Shown here in pieces: positions 20,201-28,416 of a stretch of DNA of 64,000 bases. This DNA is from Arsukibacterium tuosuense (GTDB lineage: Bacteria > Pseudomonadota > Gammaproteobacteria > Enterobacterales > Alteromonadaceae). Under the pieces are notes generated by a model. The model ran no database searches. It saw nothing but the letters and a program-made list of their open reading frames with translations, and had not been told where the DNA came from. Both the position numbers and the translations under genes were made by a program. Each line of letters starts with the position of its first letter. Position 1 is the first letter of the stretch. The DNA is taken from assembly GCF_900215315.1 (NCBI RefSeq), contig NZ_OBEB01000005.1, positions 62,001 to 126,000 on the forward strand, in the 5' to 3' direction.

Positions 20201-20498
20201 CCAGGGTGCGGTAGCCGCGTTTGCGGATAGTTTCTATATAGCAGGGGTTACTGGCGTTATCACCCAGCGCCTTGCGCAGCTGGGTAATGGTCTTATGTAG
20301 AGGGTTATCACCGGTGGTATTACCGGGCCAGCAATGACTAACAATCTGTTCGCTGCTGAGCACCTCACCGGCATGACGACATAACAGCAACAACACATCC
20401 ATTGCCTTGGGTTCCAGCTGTTGCAACTGTTTACCTTTGCGTAAGGTATTGGCTGAGGGATCTATCTGCCATTCAGCGAAAAAAAAGATGTCACTCAT
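17238..20498 (-). CDS. Winged-helix / nSTAND NTPase / TM / TPR signalling protein
   Basis: A 1086-residue multi-domain protein. Residues 1-100 form an OmpR/CadC-type winged helix ([12 protein letters not shown], then [12 protein letters not shown]). Residues 120-560 are a STAND-type P-loop domain that opens with the nSTAND1 hallmark [19 protein letters not shown] and has Walker [10 protein letters not shown] near 166-174 plus a Walker B-like A-L-F-V-D-R-L-E. One transmembrane helix follows R-W-S-R-R-G at about 590-610, then some 470 residues of TPR-like helical repeats, probably periplasmic as in CadC. It may sense through the TPR part and regulate transcription from the membrane. Target genes are unknown. 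Confidence 0.85.
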   Translation of the reverse strand: MSDIFFFAEWQIDPSANTLRKGKQLQQLEPKAMDVLLLLCRHAGEVLSSEQIVSHCWPGNTTGDNPLHKTITQLRKALGDNASNPCYIETIRKRGYRTLAEVRFPLGQQQSVREQSWQHGSPFPGLQAYDAHYAGVFFGRGAQIDTLLSRIAQQIKFGRDFCLLLGPSGSGKSSLINAGVMPNLLQAGGFNGVEVVSYSSLDLADVSIDQLFSSLASALLDWELGPEQTPAFAGDSAASLAEKLQQQTDAVCQHCKTLLGNNRQHTRRFALFVDRLEVLLSSPLFSEQQRTDFVALLEQLASSGAVLIISACRNEFYPDLVAYPSLMAGKAKGAHFDLAAPGRADLLQMIRLPALAAGLSFDTDPANALGLDEILMQEAASNPDALPMLQYTLQQLYLQRSEDNKLLLSVYHALGGIEGAIGKNAEQAINRLRKAEQDSLPQVLSLLVTLREDEQSITSRSARLQQLDTDAERALVNTMIEQRLFVSHLQHGEPCFSIAHEALLRRWPRATAWIAEHFDSLSVKSRLLHLSQRWRSEQYNSAYLLAEGKPLQEALSLQQNQLFQLDKEETEFIQASGAKARLKRWSRRGTLAVLCLLTVTAVTMSVRSFNAEQQAQQKRLAAENLLGFMVGEFADKLRSIGRMDLLDGISNKALEYFTDYSADDSSLSIEARLQHGQTLEAMGEVAYSRGKTDEATAALQAARVQLEAVLSQQPDNLELLKTLGANAFWLGQIHYDANNWQATQPEFELYYQYSQRMYQLAPDDLDAIMELSYATNSLGSLAMQRQKFDKARLNFEESLRLKLLAQQLKPDSEQLMADIADTRSWLASATLADGDLLSAISIHQQLQAELENLKASAEPYMLDILTSSYQLLADLLEYQGRIEEALTKTRQSSVAIAKTLQQDPDSSTWKRRQHYHNFQVFKFLSHLTENEIEHALAAHQSALNQERESLTEITGKEIEIRLWRTAAMQLQRIDDFADSKKYADLAYDASAKLVDSYPKNMSYVAFLTDSQLLQAKALFNQNQHEAAMSLCQNVRQRLGNVVDTNKDTRYITIYAKALDCLDQLNSQSDLLSFLQRNSIVNFHFSP

Positions 20499-20602
20499 AA
20501 TTGCCTATAAAAACTAATGCTTAGCTATTACCGCACAACATAGCATGCCGAAACGTATTAGTTTAGAACTCGTTGGCTACGTTGACGATCAACACTAAAA
20601 CG

Positions 20603-23116
20603 CTAATTCTGTGATTGTTTGCTGTATAACCATTCCGGGTTAAAATCTGGCCAATGCTGTTGCAACACTGCTTTGCTATCCTGGTAGGGCAACTGCTCTG
20701 CGCTTAGTTCTATACCATATTGCCGCTTACTCAGATCAAGTGGCTTTCCCTGAAAATCAGCAGAACCAAATTCACGCCATCCACTGTTAGTATTAGGTAT
20801 AGCCGGGTTGGCCACAGGTTCGTTGTTTGCCGGCCCAGCCCAACCCTGCGGCGCAATATGAGGCCCCAGCTGGTTGTTCAGCAACAGCACCTGGTCAAAA
20901 TAGGCGGGCCTGCCGGCACTGCGTGCCAGAAAAGTGCTGCCGGGGCGGATCCGGTTGCCGGTCGGGCCCGGGTAACTGGTAAAACGGTTGTTGATAAAAA
21001 TAAAGCCCGGCGCATCAGCACTGATAGTGCGGGCCTGCAGGATATAACTACCGTCAACAAATTCAGCGTCAGGCTGTTTGACAGAGTTTCCCACCGAGCG
21101 AATCTCATTTTGCTCAAACAAACTCAGATAATTCTGGCCCCAGATAAAATCGACATTGCCTGCTATCAGACAACGATAAAAGTACGAGCTCCCTTTTAAC
21201 ATCAAGGTGTCCTGCTCACTGATAAAGTGGCTATTTACCGCCAGCAGTTTACCACTACTGTTAAAATACACCGTTTCAGCCTGATTTCGCACGCCTTGTT
21301 TACGCTGGTGTAAATTGGTAAAACGTAATTGTTTTAATGTGAGCTGCCCGACATCCTCTATTAAGAACAAACTACGCCCACCAGCAGTATGGCCCGCCAC
21401 CAAGTCGACACCGCGACCCAGGCCACTGTTCAGAGAGTCATAATTGGTAAACTGAATATGTGACAGCTCCGCACCAGCGCCCTCAATTGTCAGATTTTTT
21501 GTAGCGAACAGGTATAAGGGTTCATGATAAATGCCCGCTGCCAGCCTGATAGTTTCCACCGCCGCACCATCGACAGCGTTCATGACAAAATTAAGCGCAC
21601 CTTGTACGGTATTAAAATCGGCGGCTCCATCGGCTGCAACCTGCATAACCGGGCGAGCCACTGGCACCGCTGTGGTGCTGAACGACCAGTTAGCGTCAAT
21701 GCCGATACCGGCAAATTGCGTATTGCTATCAATAAAGTTAACCGTATCAGCGGCAATCACAACCTGATAACGTGTATCACTTTGCAGTGCATGACTATGC
21801 GGTTTAATTACCAGAGTCGTGCCATCGCGCCACAACATATCACGATTGATTGAGCGGAGTTTATTGGCGCTTATACTACCAAAGGTATCGGTTTCAGCCT
21901 TAACCCGGATTTCATCAACTAACACCCGGTTGTTATCTGTCAGCAACTGATAAATTCGCACTGCACCGCTACCGCCAATATTAAATAGTCGCTTCAGGTT
22001 TACCCTTAGCAAAGTATCTGCTGGCACTGTGGTATTAACGGCAGGATGAATATCAGTCAGCACTGCCTGATCTGTTTTGGCCGGGAAACTCAATGCTGGT
22101 AACACACTGATATGCAGTTGTTTAAATATATGCGGCTGAGATTTACTGCGTAACAGCACACTGGCAGAGCCTGGCTGCAAATAATCTACGGTAAATTTGC
22201 CGGGCTGTTGACGCAGCGCAACACGCTGTGGTGTCAGATTAACCAGCTCTATGTCACTGTCATCGGCGCCGGTAACCTGCCATTCAATTTGGGCACTTTG
22301 CTCGTATTGATAGCCCGTTAACGGCTGATTTTCTGCCTGCTGCAGATTAATGTACGGAGTTGTTATTGCTGATTTACCGACACGCAGATAATCAAGCTCG
22401 AACGAGCGGTTAAAGCTCCAGATCCCCAGTTGCTCAATGTCCGCATTACCAATAGTGTCATCAGTTAACATCAGCTGGCTGTTCAGAAATAATTTCAGGT
22501 TACCCTGGCGACGTTCCACTCTGAGTAAATACCACTGCCCATCAATGTCGTCCTGTGCCCCCAGCACTATAGGCGCCGGAGCTTGTTGTAATACCTCAAC
22601 CTGATTGTTTTGCAGAGTTGTCAGCTCCAGGCCTGAACTGTAAATACTGGTGCTGACTTTAAAACCAGCCGCATAATGCAGTTGCTGCCCGGCCACCTGC
22701 ATTGTCAGGAAAAAAGTATGGCGGTCGGTCGTGCTATTGGCAAAGGGCCTCACCAGGGCTTCGTAAAAAAAGTCGTTACTGTCAAAACTTTTAAGAGCAT
22801 CAGTGTCAATCGACAACACCTTGCCCCCAATCCGTCCCGCTTTATAGCCTAAGGTTTGCCGTGTCAAATTAAGGTTTAACGTGCCATTAGGCTGGCCGGT
22901 TGCCGCCTCCGGCGTAGCCAGCAACGACAAGCCAGCTGCAGAGTCAGTAAATGACTGACAGTAGTGATCTGACTGCCCCTGTGGACATTGATACTGCGGA
23001 TGCTGCGGCAAAGCAGCTTGCTGAGCCAGTAACGGCAGCGAACACAACAGAAGTAACACAGTCAGCATGCTTGCCGGGAGAGATTTGCATAAAGCTGACA
23101 AACATTGTGAAAGCAT
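20603..23116 (-). CDS. Exported pectinesterase (CE8-like) with LamG and Ig-like modules
   Basis: An 837-residue secreted protein. The signal peptide (about residues 15-31) ends L-L-A-Q. A concanavalin/LamG-like module covers about 90-255, a linker or Ig-like part about 270-340, an SbsA-type Ig-like domain starting T-D-I-H-P-A-V-N-T-T-V-P about 355-480, and a right-handed beta-helix pectin methylesterase domain about 490-820. The latter shows A-D-F-N-T-V-Q-G-A, Q-D-T-L-M and the catalytic block G-N-V-D-F-I-W-G (usually D-F-I-F-G). It would remove methyl esters from pectin or a related polyuronate. No pectate lyase or polyuronate transporter is nearby, so it is an orphan. The sequence continues to 20603 without frameshift. 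Confidence 0.87.
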   Translation of the reverse strand: MLSQCLSALCKSLPASMLTVLLLLCSLPLLAQQAALPQHPQYQCPQGQSDHYCQSFTDSAAGLSLLATPEAATGQPNGTLNLNLTRQTLGYKAGRIGGKVLSIDTDALKSFDSNDFFYEALVRPFANSTTDRHTFFLTMQVAGQQLHYAAGFKVSTSIYSSGLELTTLQNNQVEVLQQAPAPIVLGAQDDIDGQWYLLRVERRQGNLKLFLNSQLMLTDDTIGNADIEQLGIWSFNRSFELDYLRVGKSAITTPYINLQQAENQPLTGYQYEQSAQIEWQVTGADDSDIELVNLTPQRVALRQQPGKFTVDYLQPGSASVLLRSKSQPHIFKQLHISVLPALSFPAKTDQAVLTDIHPAVNTTVPADTLLRVNLKRLFNIGGSGAVRIYQLLTDNNRVLVDEIRVKAETDTFGSISANKLRSINRDMLWRDGTTLVIKPHSHALQSDTRYQVVIAADTVNFIDSNTQFAGIGIDANWSFSTTAVPVARPVMQVAADGAADFNTVQGALNFVMNAVDGAAVETIRLAAGIYHEPLYLFATKNLTIEGAGAELSHIQFTNYDSLNSGLGRGVDLVAGHTAGGRSLFLIEDVGQLTLKQLRFTNLHQRKQGVRNQAETVYFNSSGKLLAVNSHFISEQDTLMLKGSSYFYRCLIAGNVDFIWGQNYLSLFEQNEIRSVGNSVKQPDAEFVDGSYILQARTISADAPGFIFINNRFTSYPGPTGNRIRPGSTFLARSAGRPAYFDQVLLLNNQLGPHIAPQGWAGPANNEPVANPAIPNTNSGWREFGSADFQGKPLDLSKRQYGIELSAEQLPYQDSKAVLQQHWPDFNPEWLYSKQSQN

Positions 23117-23242
23117 AAAACCTTAATCCAAAGTAGTAACAGGCAATTTGTTACAGCAAACTGCCACCGGTGGCAATGTTATAAACGATCACGCCGGTCA
23201 ATTCAATAATCCGGACGTTTCTGTGGTCATGCAATACCTGAT

Positions 23243-23267
23243 AAAAAAAGGCAGCCTTGCGGCTGCC
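23243..23267 (-). terminator. Rho-independent terminator of aceA
   Basis: On the minus strand GGCAGCC-GCAA-GGCTGCC (23267-23250) is followed by seven T. It lies about 65 bases past the aceA stop. A textbook intrinsic terminator. Confidence 0.9.
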
Positions 23268-23333
23268 TGAGGTCAAATGACCACGTAGCGGAACTCTTTC
23301 ATCGGCTTTACAACCGGTAAATCATCTGCAAGC

Positions 23334-24920
23334 TTAAAACTGGTTCATGGTGTTGTGTTTACCACCGGCTTTAAGTGCTGCCTCACCCGAGAAGTACTCT
23401 TTGTGATCATCACCAATGTCAGAGCCTGACATATTCTGGTGTTTAACACAGGCGATGCCCTGGCGAATTTCTTTACGTTGCACCCCGGCCACGTAACCCA
23501 GCATGCCGGCTTCGCCAAAGTACTCTTTCGCCAGATTGTCGGTAGACAACGCTGCAGTATGGTAAGTTGGCAAGGTAATCAGGTGGTGGAAAATACCAGC
23601 CTCGCGCGCCGCATCAGCCTGGAATGTTTGAATACGCTTATCAGCTTCCTGCGCTAACTCGGTAGTGTCGTATTCAGCGCTCATTAGTGCCGCACGGTCA
23701 TAGCTGCTGACATCTTTGCCCGCTTGCTGCCAGGCATCAAATACCTGTTGGCGGAAGTTTAAGGTCCAGTTAAATGACGGGCTGTTGTTATAAACCAGCT
23801 TGGCATTAGGCACCACTTCGCGAATGCGGTTAACCATTTCAGCGATTTGGCCGACATGCGGTTTTTCAGTTTCAATCCACAGCAAATCGGCACCGTTTTG
23901 TAACGAGGTAATACAATCCAGCACTACCCGGTCCACCCCACTGCCCTGTTTAAACTGGAACAGGCCGCTGGCTAAACGTTTAGGCTTTAACAGCTTGCCA
24001 TTGGCTTTTACTACCACATCGCCGTTAGCAATATCATCAGCGCCGCTGATCACATCGCCATCCAGGAAGCTGTTGTATAAATCGCCTAAGTCGCCAGGCT
24101 CGTCGGTCACAGCAATTTGCTTGGTTAAACCGGCACCCAGTGAGTCAGTGCGGGCGACAATAATACCGTTATCAATGCCCAGCTCTAAAAAGGCGTAACG
24201 TACGGCGTTAATTTTTGCCAGAAAATCAGCATGCGGTACGGTTACCTTGCCATCCTGGTGACCGCATTGTTTCTCGTCAGATACCTGGTTTTCGATCTGA
24301 ATAGCACAGGCACCGGCTTCAATCATTTTCTTGGCCAGTAAGTAAGTGGCTTCGGCGTTACCAAAACCGGCATCAATATCAGCAATAATTGGTACCACAT
24401 GGGTTTCAAAGTTATCGATTTTTGCCTGGATCTCGGCTTTTTTGGCCGCATCGGTCGCGTCATCTAACTGGCGGAACAAGCCACCCAGTTCGCGGGCGTC
24501 GGCCTGGCGTAAAAAAGTGTACAACTCTTCTATTAACGCAGGCACTGAGGTTTTCTCGTGCATCGACTGATCAGGCAGTGGCCCGAACTCAGACCGCAGC
24601 GCAGCAATCATCCAACCTGACAAATACAGGTATTTTCTTTTGGTGGTGCCGAAATGTTTCTTAATGGCGATCAGTTTTTGCTGGCCAATAAAACCATGCC
24701 AGCAGCCCAGCGACTGAGTGTACTGACTAGTATCAGCATCATATGCTGCCATGTCAGCGCGCATTATGTCTGCAGTGTACTGGGCGATGTCCAGCCCGGT
24801 TTTAAAGCGATTTTGCAGTTTCATCCGCGCGGCATATTCCGGGCTGATGGCATTCCAGGCAGAACCAGCCTCTTTACATACATTGTCGAAGTGTTTGATA
24901 TCATCTTGATAAGCTGTCAT
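23334..24920 (-). CDS. aceA: Isocitrate lyase
   Basis: A 528-residue enzyme of the long (Pseudomonas/Colwellia-type) isocitrate lyase subgroup, about 90 residues longer than E. coli AceA. It splits isocitrate to glyoxylate and succinate, the first step of the glyoxylate bypass. The catalytic cysteine is in D-E-K-Q-C-G-H-Q-D-G-K (K-K-C-G-H in the short subgroup), with D-I-D-A-G-F-G-N-A-E before it and V-Y-N-N-S-P-S-F-N-W after it. ATG 24920 has an AGAGGAA ribosome site. It is divergent from a LysR-type regulator, with a perfect palindrome between them (25005-25020), and is followed by a strong terminator. aceB is on the same strand 1.7 kb upstream, beyond the regulator. Confidence 0.96.
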   Translation of the reverse strand: MTAYQDDIKHFDNVCKEAGSAWNAISPEYAARMKLQNRFKTGLDIAQYTADIMRADMAAYDADTSQYTQSLGCWHGFIGQQKLIAIKKHFGTTKRKYLYLSGWMIAALRSEFGPLPDQSMHEKTSVPALIEELYTFLRQADARELGGLFRQLDDATDAAKKAEIQAKIDNFETHVVPIIADIDAGFGNAEATYLLAKKMIEAGACAIQIENQVSDEKQCGHQDGKVTVPHADFLAKINAVRYAFLELGIDNGIIVARTDSLGAGLTKQIAVTDEPGDLGDLYNSFLDGDVISGADDIANGDVVVKANGKLLKPKRLASGLFQFKQGSGVDRVVLDCITSLQNGADLLWIETEKPHVGQIAEMVNRIREVVPNAKLVYNNSPSFNWTLNFRQQVFDAWQQAGKDVSSYDRAALMSAEYDTTELAQEADKRIQTFQADAAREAGIFHHLITLPTYHTAALSTDNLAKEYFGEAGMLGYVAGVQRKEIRQGIACVKHQNMSGSDIGDDHKEYFSGEAALKAGGKHNTMNQF

Positions 24921-25004
24921 TGCCGTTTCCTCTTGCTAAAACTGTTGTGCAGGTTGTTGTCATTCACTATAGATAACAAAACAACAATTCATATAGCTGA
25001 TTTT

Positions 25005-25020
25005 AATGATGCTCATCATT
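25005..25020. promoter_or_regulatory. Palindromic putative operator between aceA and the LysR gene
   Basis: AATGATG-CT-CATCATT is a perfect 7-bp inverted repeat lying 85-100 bases upstream of aceA and about 95 bases upstream of the LysR start. Its core ATGCTCATCAT (25009-25019) matches 9 of 11 positions of ATGCTTAGCAT found upstream of aceB (28300-28310). A LysR-type binding site is the simplest reading; this is inference. Confidence 0.5.
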
Positions 25021-25113
25021 TTTCTGGTGAATATCATTTTAACCTTGACGGCGCCAGCCCGGCCAATGTTATGATTCAACTCAGTGATAGATAAAGCCTG
25101 AGGCATTTTGCAG

Positions 25114-26052
25114 ATGAATATTAATAAGATGGATTTAAACCTGCTGGTTTATCTGGATGTGTTACTACGCGAAAAGAACGTGACCCGGGCTGCTAATCAA
25201 CTCAACATCACCCAGCCGGCTATGAGCAACGGCTTAAAACGGCTGCGCGACTTATTAAATGACCCAATCTTAGTACGCACCTCAGATGGCATGGTACCGA
25301 CCGAGCGGGCCCGTGAGCTGGCACCGGTGGTAAGGGGTGTACTACTGACATTGGAAGAAACGCTGCAACCGAATAAAGACTTTGAGCCATTACACAGCCA
25401 GCGGGTATTCCGGATTATGGCCAGCGATTACGCTGCTTCAACGCTGATACCGGCATTATTAAAGAAGATGCGCGTGCAGGCGCCCTTAACCAGCCTGGAT
25501 ATTATGACGCCATCTGATGTCACTTTTCATGACGTCGAAAACGGCAAAGTAGATATGGCAATTAACCGTTTTGATCAACTGCCGCAGTCATTTCATCAGA
25601 AAACGGTATGGCGGGACAGCTTTTCCTGCCTGATCAATGCCAGTAACCCGGTAGTTAAACACTTCAATTTGGACAGTTACTTAAAAGCACAGCATATCTG
25701 GGTTAGTAAAACCGGCTTTGGTGTCGGCGTGGGCATGGATCCGAAAGATGTGCAGAAACTGGGCTGGGTAGATGAAGCGTTAGCCAAGCTGGGCAAGCAG
25801 CGCAGTATTTCGGTTTTTACCCGTAACTACCATGTGGCGATGCACCTGGCGGTAGGCATAGATTTAATTGCCACCCTGCCCAGCCGAGCGGCCAAGTTAT
25901 ATGAAAATGACCCTACCATGGCCATTATGGACCCACCGTTTGCTATTCCGTCGATTGAATTAAAAATGATTTGGAGCCCGCTATTACACCAGGATGCCAG
26001 CCATATCTGGTTCAGACGGCTGATTGTTGAAACAGCTGATGAGTTAAATTAA
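25114..26052 (+). CDS. LysR-type transcriptional regulator (putative glyoxylate-shunt regulator)
   Basis: A 312-residue LysR protein. The N-terminal winged helix-turn-helix is clear (L-R-E-K-N-V-T-R-A-A-N-Q-L-N-I-T-Q-P-A-M-S-N-G-L-K-R-L), near residues 17-45. The effector-binding domain follows (from about 90, V-F-R-I-M-A-S-D-Y). ATG 25114 is chosen over the TTG two codons earlier because TGAGG lies 11 bases upstream. The gene is divergent from aceA and lies between aceA and aceB, and shared palindromes lie upstream of both genes. By guilt of association it probably controls isocitrate lyase and malate synthase, with an acetate-, glyoxylate- or acyl-CoA-related ligand. The binding residues give no ligand identity. 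Confidence 0.88.
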   Translation: MNINKMDLNLLVYLDVLLREKNVTRAANQLNITQPAMSNGLKRLRDLLNDPILVRTSDGMVPTERARELAPVVRGVLLTLEETLQPNKDFEPLHSQRVFRIMASDYAASTLIPALLKKMRVQAPLTSLDIMTPSDVTFHDVENGKVDMAINRFDQLPQSFHQKTVWRDSFSCLINASNPVVKHFNLDSYLKAQHIWVSKTGFGVGVGMDPKDVQKLGWVDEALAKLGKQRSISVFTRNYHVAMHLAVGIDLIATLPSRAAKLYENDPTMAIMDPPFAIPSIELKMIWSPLLHQDASHIWFRRLIVETADELN

Positions 26053-26063
26053 CTGGCTGAAAG

Positions 26064-26238
26064 AATGGAGGATAGAACCTCTTTTGAAGGAGCCGGGGAG
26101 TGTCTGAGCCCCTGCCGCAAGGCAACGGGCGACAAATTCGTCAGGAACGAATTTGAACAGCTTTAGCTGGCCCGTTGGGTGCAAGGCAGGAGGCCTTGCA
26201 TAGTTGCCCCGGCGAGTGAGGAAGAGTGTTGTATCCGG
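26064..26238. repeat. 175-bp structured repeat, copy 1
   Basis: Copy 1 of a direct repeat that differs from copy 2 at four positions only. It can fold into a three-way junction. P1 pairs 26123-26130 with 26170-26177 (8 bp), enclosing P2 26133-26141 with 26147-26155 (9 bp, 5-base loop) and P3 26158-26161 with 26166-26169. A further 8-bp hairpin, P4, pairs 26180-26187 with 26193-26200. A small GCC-GCAA-GGC tetraloop hairpin precedes P1. It may be a dispersed REP-like or MITE-like element or a structured RNA. No transposase or terminal inverted repeat is seen. Confidence 0.85.
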
Positions 26239-26371
26239 CATGCAGAGAGAACAACTGCAACACCCGCCTTGGCTCGCCACAGCAACTCGCTCGCGCTGGC
26301 GCACTCACTCAGACACTCTGTGTCGACCAAAACGGGGTTCCAGCCGTTCCCTACCAAGTATCGGCGTAATC

Positions 26372-26546
26372 AATGGAGGATAGAACCTCTTTTGAAGGAG
26401 CCGGGGAGTGTCTGAGCCCCTGCCGCAAGGCAACGGGCGACAAATTCGTCAGGAACGAATTTGAACAGCCTTAGCTGGCCCGTTGGGTGCAAGGCAGGAA
26501 GCCTTGCATACTTGCCCTGGCGAGTGAGGAAGAGTGTTGTATCCGG
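26372..26546. repeat. 175-bp structured repeat, copy 2
   Basis: Same orientation as copy 1, offset by exactly 308 bases. The four substitutions lie in the P3 loop (T to C), in the P4 loop (G to A) and at two positions just after P4 (G to C and C to T). All stem bases P1-P4 are unchanged. It ends 19 bases before the A-rich side of the aceB terminator. Confidence 0.85.
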
Positions 26547-26564
26547 AATTTTAGGAGAACAAAA

Positions 26565-26598
26565 CAAAAAAGGCGCTGTCAGCAATGGCAGCGCCTTT
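26565..26598 (-). terminator. Terminator of aceB
   Basis: GGCGCTG (26572-26578) pairs with CAGCGCC (26589-26595). On the minus strand the stem is followed by a run of Ts interrupted by one G. It lies 20-50 bases past the aceB stop. The plus side has TTTGG only, so it works best for aceB. Confidence 0.82.
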
Positions 26599-26615
26599 GG
26601 TTTGGTTTACTCAGG

Positions 26616-28220
26616 TTAATCAAGCAGCTGGTAAGCCGGTAAAGTTAAAAACTCTACCAGTTCATCAGCTGTGGTAATGTCCAGCAGCAGTTGCTTCGCC
26701 CGGTCAAAATTTTGACTTTGCCAGGTCTCCGCCCCTACTTCCTGCAACACTACTTTTGCCTCTTCCTCTAAAAAGTCGGCAAACAGGGCCTTGGTAATTA
26801 ACTTACCGTTGCTTAAACTTTTTCCATGCTTAATCCACTGCCAAATCGAGGTACGTGAAATTTCCGCCGTCGCCGCATCTTCCATTAAGCCGTATATTGG
26901 TACACAACCTTTACCGCTGATCCAGGCCGCAATATATTGCAGCGCCACCCGGATATTAGTGCGCATGCCCTCTTCAGTGCGCTCGCCATCACAAGGCGCC
27001 AGCAGCTCTTCGGCAGTAATCTCTGCATCCTGCTCACGGCTGACATCCAGCTGATTAACCTTGCCACCGGTTAAATATTTAGCAAATACGCCATTTGCAG
27101 TAGCGGCAAGTCCGGGGTGTGCGACCCAGGTACCGTCGTGGCCATTACTGGCCTCCAGCTCTTTATCGGCAGTTACCCGCGCCAGAATTTTTTCGTTTTC
27201 GCCAGCATCTTTCGCCGGAATAAAGGCCGCCATGCCACCCATCGCCAGCGCGCCACGCTTATGGCAGGTTTTAATTAATAAGCGCGAGTAAGCATTTAAA
27301 AATGGCTTAGTCATGGTAACCACCTGCCGGTCTGGCAATACCCGGTCAGCATGGTTGTTTAAGGTTTTGATATAGCTGAAAATATAATCCCAACGGCCAC
27401 AATTCAGCGCCACGATATGATCTTTTAAGCTATACAGAATTTCATCCATTTCAAATACGGCTGGTAGCGTTTCAATCAGTACAGTGGCGCGAATAGTGCC
27501 TGTTGCCACCTTGAATTTTTGCTCGGTAAAGCTGAATACATCATCCCACCACTTTGCTTCAGTGTAGCTTTGCAATTTTGGCAGGTAATAGTACACGCCC
27601 GAGTCATTTTTCAGGCGGGTTTGCCAGTTATGATAAAAATACAGGGCAAAATCAACCAGCGAGCCTGGTACCTGGGCGCCATCAACCTGCAAATGTTTTT
27701 CCCATAAATGCAGGCCACGCACCCGGGCAATCAGCAGCGCCGGGTTGTCTTTAAGGGCATAGTGCTTACCGCTTTGCGGGTCGGTATAACTGATAGTGCC
27801 TAAGTTGGCATCGCGTAAATTCAGCTGGCCTTCAATTACGCCAGCCCAGCTGGGCGCCTGCGAATCTTCAAAATCGGCCATAAATACTTTTACATCAGCA
27901 TTTAAGGCATTAATTATCATTTTGCGATCAACCGGGCCGGTAATTTCTACCCGCCGGTCCTGCAAGTCAGCCGGAATTGGTGCTACCTGCCAGTCAGAGC
28001 CACGAATAGTTGCGGTTTCTGGCAGAAAATCAGGTAAGGCGCCATGATCATACTGTTGCTGGCGGCTTATTCTGTTGGCCAGTAATTCCGTTATCCGGGG
28101 CCGGAACTCACGGACCAGTTCAGTGACAAAAGCACAGGCATCTGTCGTTAAAATTTGATCATAGTCGCTGTTCAGCTGGCCGGTGATGGTTAAACCGGCC
28201 CGGGTAGTAGTGTCAGTCAT
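26616..28220 (-). CDS. aceB: Malate synthase A
   Basis: A 534-residue malate synthase of the A type, the size of E. coli AceB (533). It condenses glyoxylate with acetyl-CoA to malate, completing the bypass begun by AceA. Recognisable blocks are D-V-K-V-F-M-A-D-F-E-D-S near residue 95, R-A-T-V-L-I-E-T-L-P-A-V-F-E near 240, H-I-V-A-L-N-C-G-R-W-D-Y near 270 and the C-terminal Y-L-T-G-G-K-V-N. I use ATG 28220, where the family starts. The frame stays open for 34 more codons upstream, but that part covers the putative operators and is not conserved-looking. It is separated from aceA by the LysR gene and repeat region. Confidence 0.95.
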   Translation of the reverse strand: MTDTTTRAGLTITGQLNSDYDQILTTDACAFVTELVREFRPRITELLANRISRQQQYDHGALPDFLPETATIRGSDWQVAPIPADLQDRRVEITGPVDRKMIINALNADVKVFMADFEDSQAPSWAGVIEGQLNLRDANLGTISYTDPQSGKHYALKDNPALLIARVRGLHLWEKHLQVDGAQVPGSLVDFALYFYHNWQTRLKNDSGVYYYLPKLQSYTEAKWWDDVFSFTEQKFKVATGTIRATVLIETLPAVFEMDEILYSLKDHIVALNCGRWDYIFSYIKTLNNHADRVLPDRQVVTMTKPFLNAYSRLLIKTCHKRGALAMGGMAAFIPAKDAGENEKILARVTADKELEASNGHDGTWVAHPGLAATANGVFAKYLTGGKVNQLDVSREQDAEITAEELLAPCDGERTEEGMRTNIRVALQYIAAWISGKGCVPIYGLMEDAATAEISRTSIWQWIKHGKSLSNGKLITKALFADFLEEEAKVVLQEVGAETWQSQNFDRAKQLLLDITTADELVEFLTLPAYQLLD

Positions 28221-28290
28221 ATCCAGACCCTTTGTCGTTTTTACTGTTAGTAACTTAACTATAAGCCTTTTCCCATTATAAATGCCATTA

Positions 28291-28341
28291 ATGGCTAAAA
28301 TGCTTAGCATCACCAAAAACAATGGCTTAATTGCTAAGCAT
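28291..28341. promoter_or_regulatory. Two 20-bp near-identical palindromic sites upstream of aceB
   Basis: Boxes 28291-28310 and 28322-28341 match at 17 of 20 positions and start 31 bases apart, about three helical turns. Each ends in an imperfect palindrome, ATGCTTAGCAT and TTGCTAAGCAT. They lie 70-120 bases before the aceB start, the same distance as the related palindrome before aceA. They probably bind the LysR-type regulator cooperatively; this is inferred. Confidence 0.5.
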
Positions 28342-28416
28342 CTGAAATTTATGGCACGGGATGTGCTTTAAACTTTAAGTATAACTGCGTATGTCAATTT
28401 ATCGTCGGAGGTGGAC

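Larger units (their letters stand above)
26053..26615. other. 563-base intergenic region with two structured repeats and a terminator
   Basis: No convincing gene lies here. The stretch holds two 175-bp direct repeats (26064-26238 and 26372-26546, listed separately), a 133-bp unrelated spacer (26239-26371) and the aceB terminator. The short open frames inside both repeats encode the same low-quality peptide on the minus strand. They look like by-products of a structured repeat, not genes. Confidence 0.75.

Noticed and set aside
26044-26585. Minus- and plus-strand small frames inside the two 175-bp repeats
   Set aside because: Both copies encode nearly the same peptide only because the DNA is repeated. 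No ribosome site or family, and the hairpins explain the sequence better.
28220-28322. 34-codon upstream extension of aceB
   Set aside because: It would cover the palindromic sites, has no ribosome site, and the family start fits ATG 28220.
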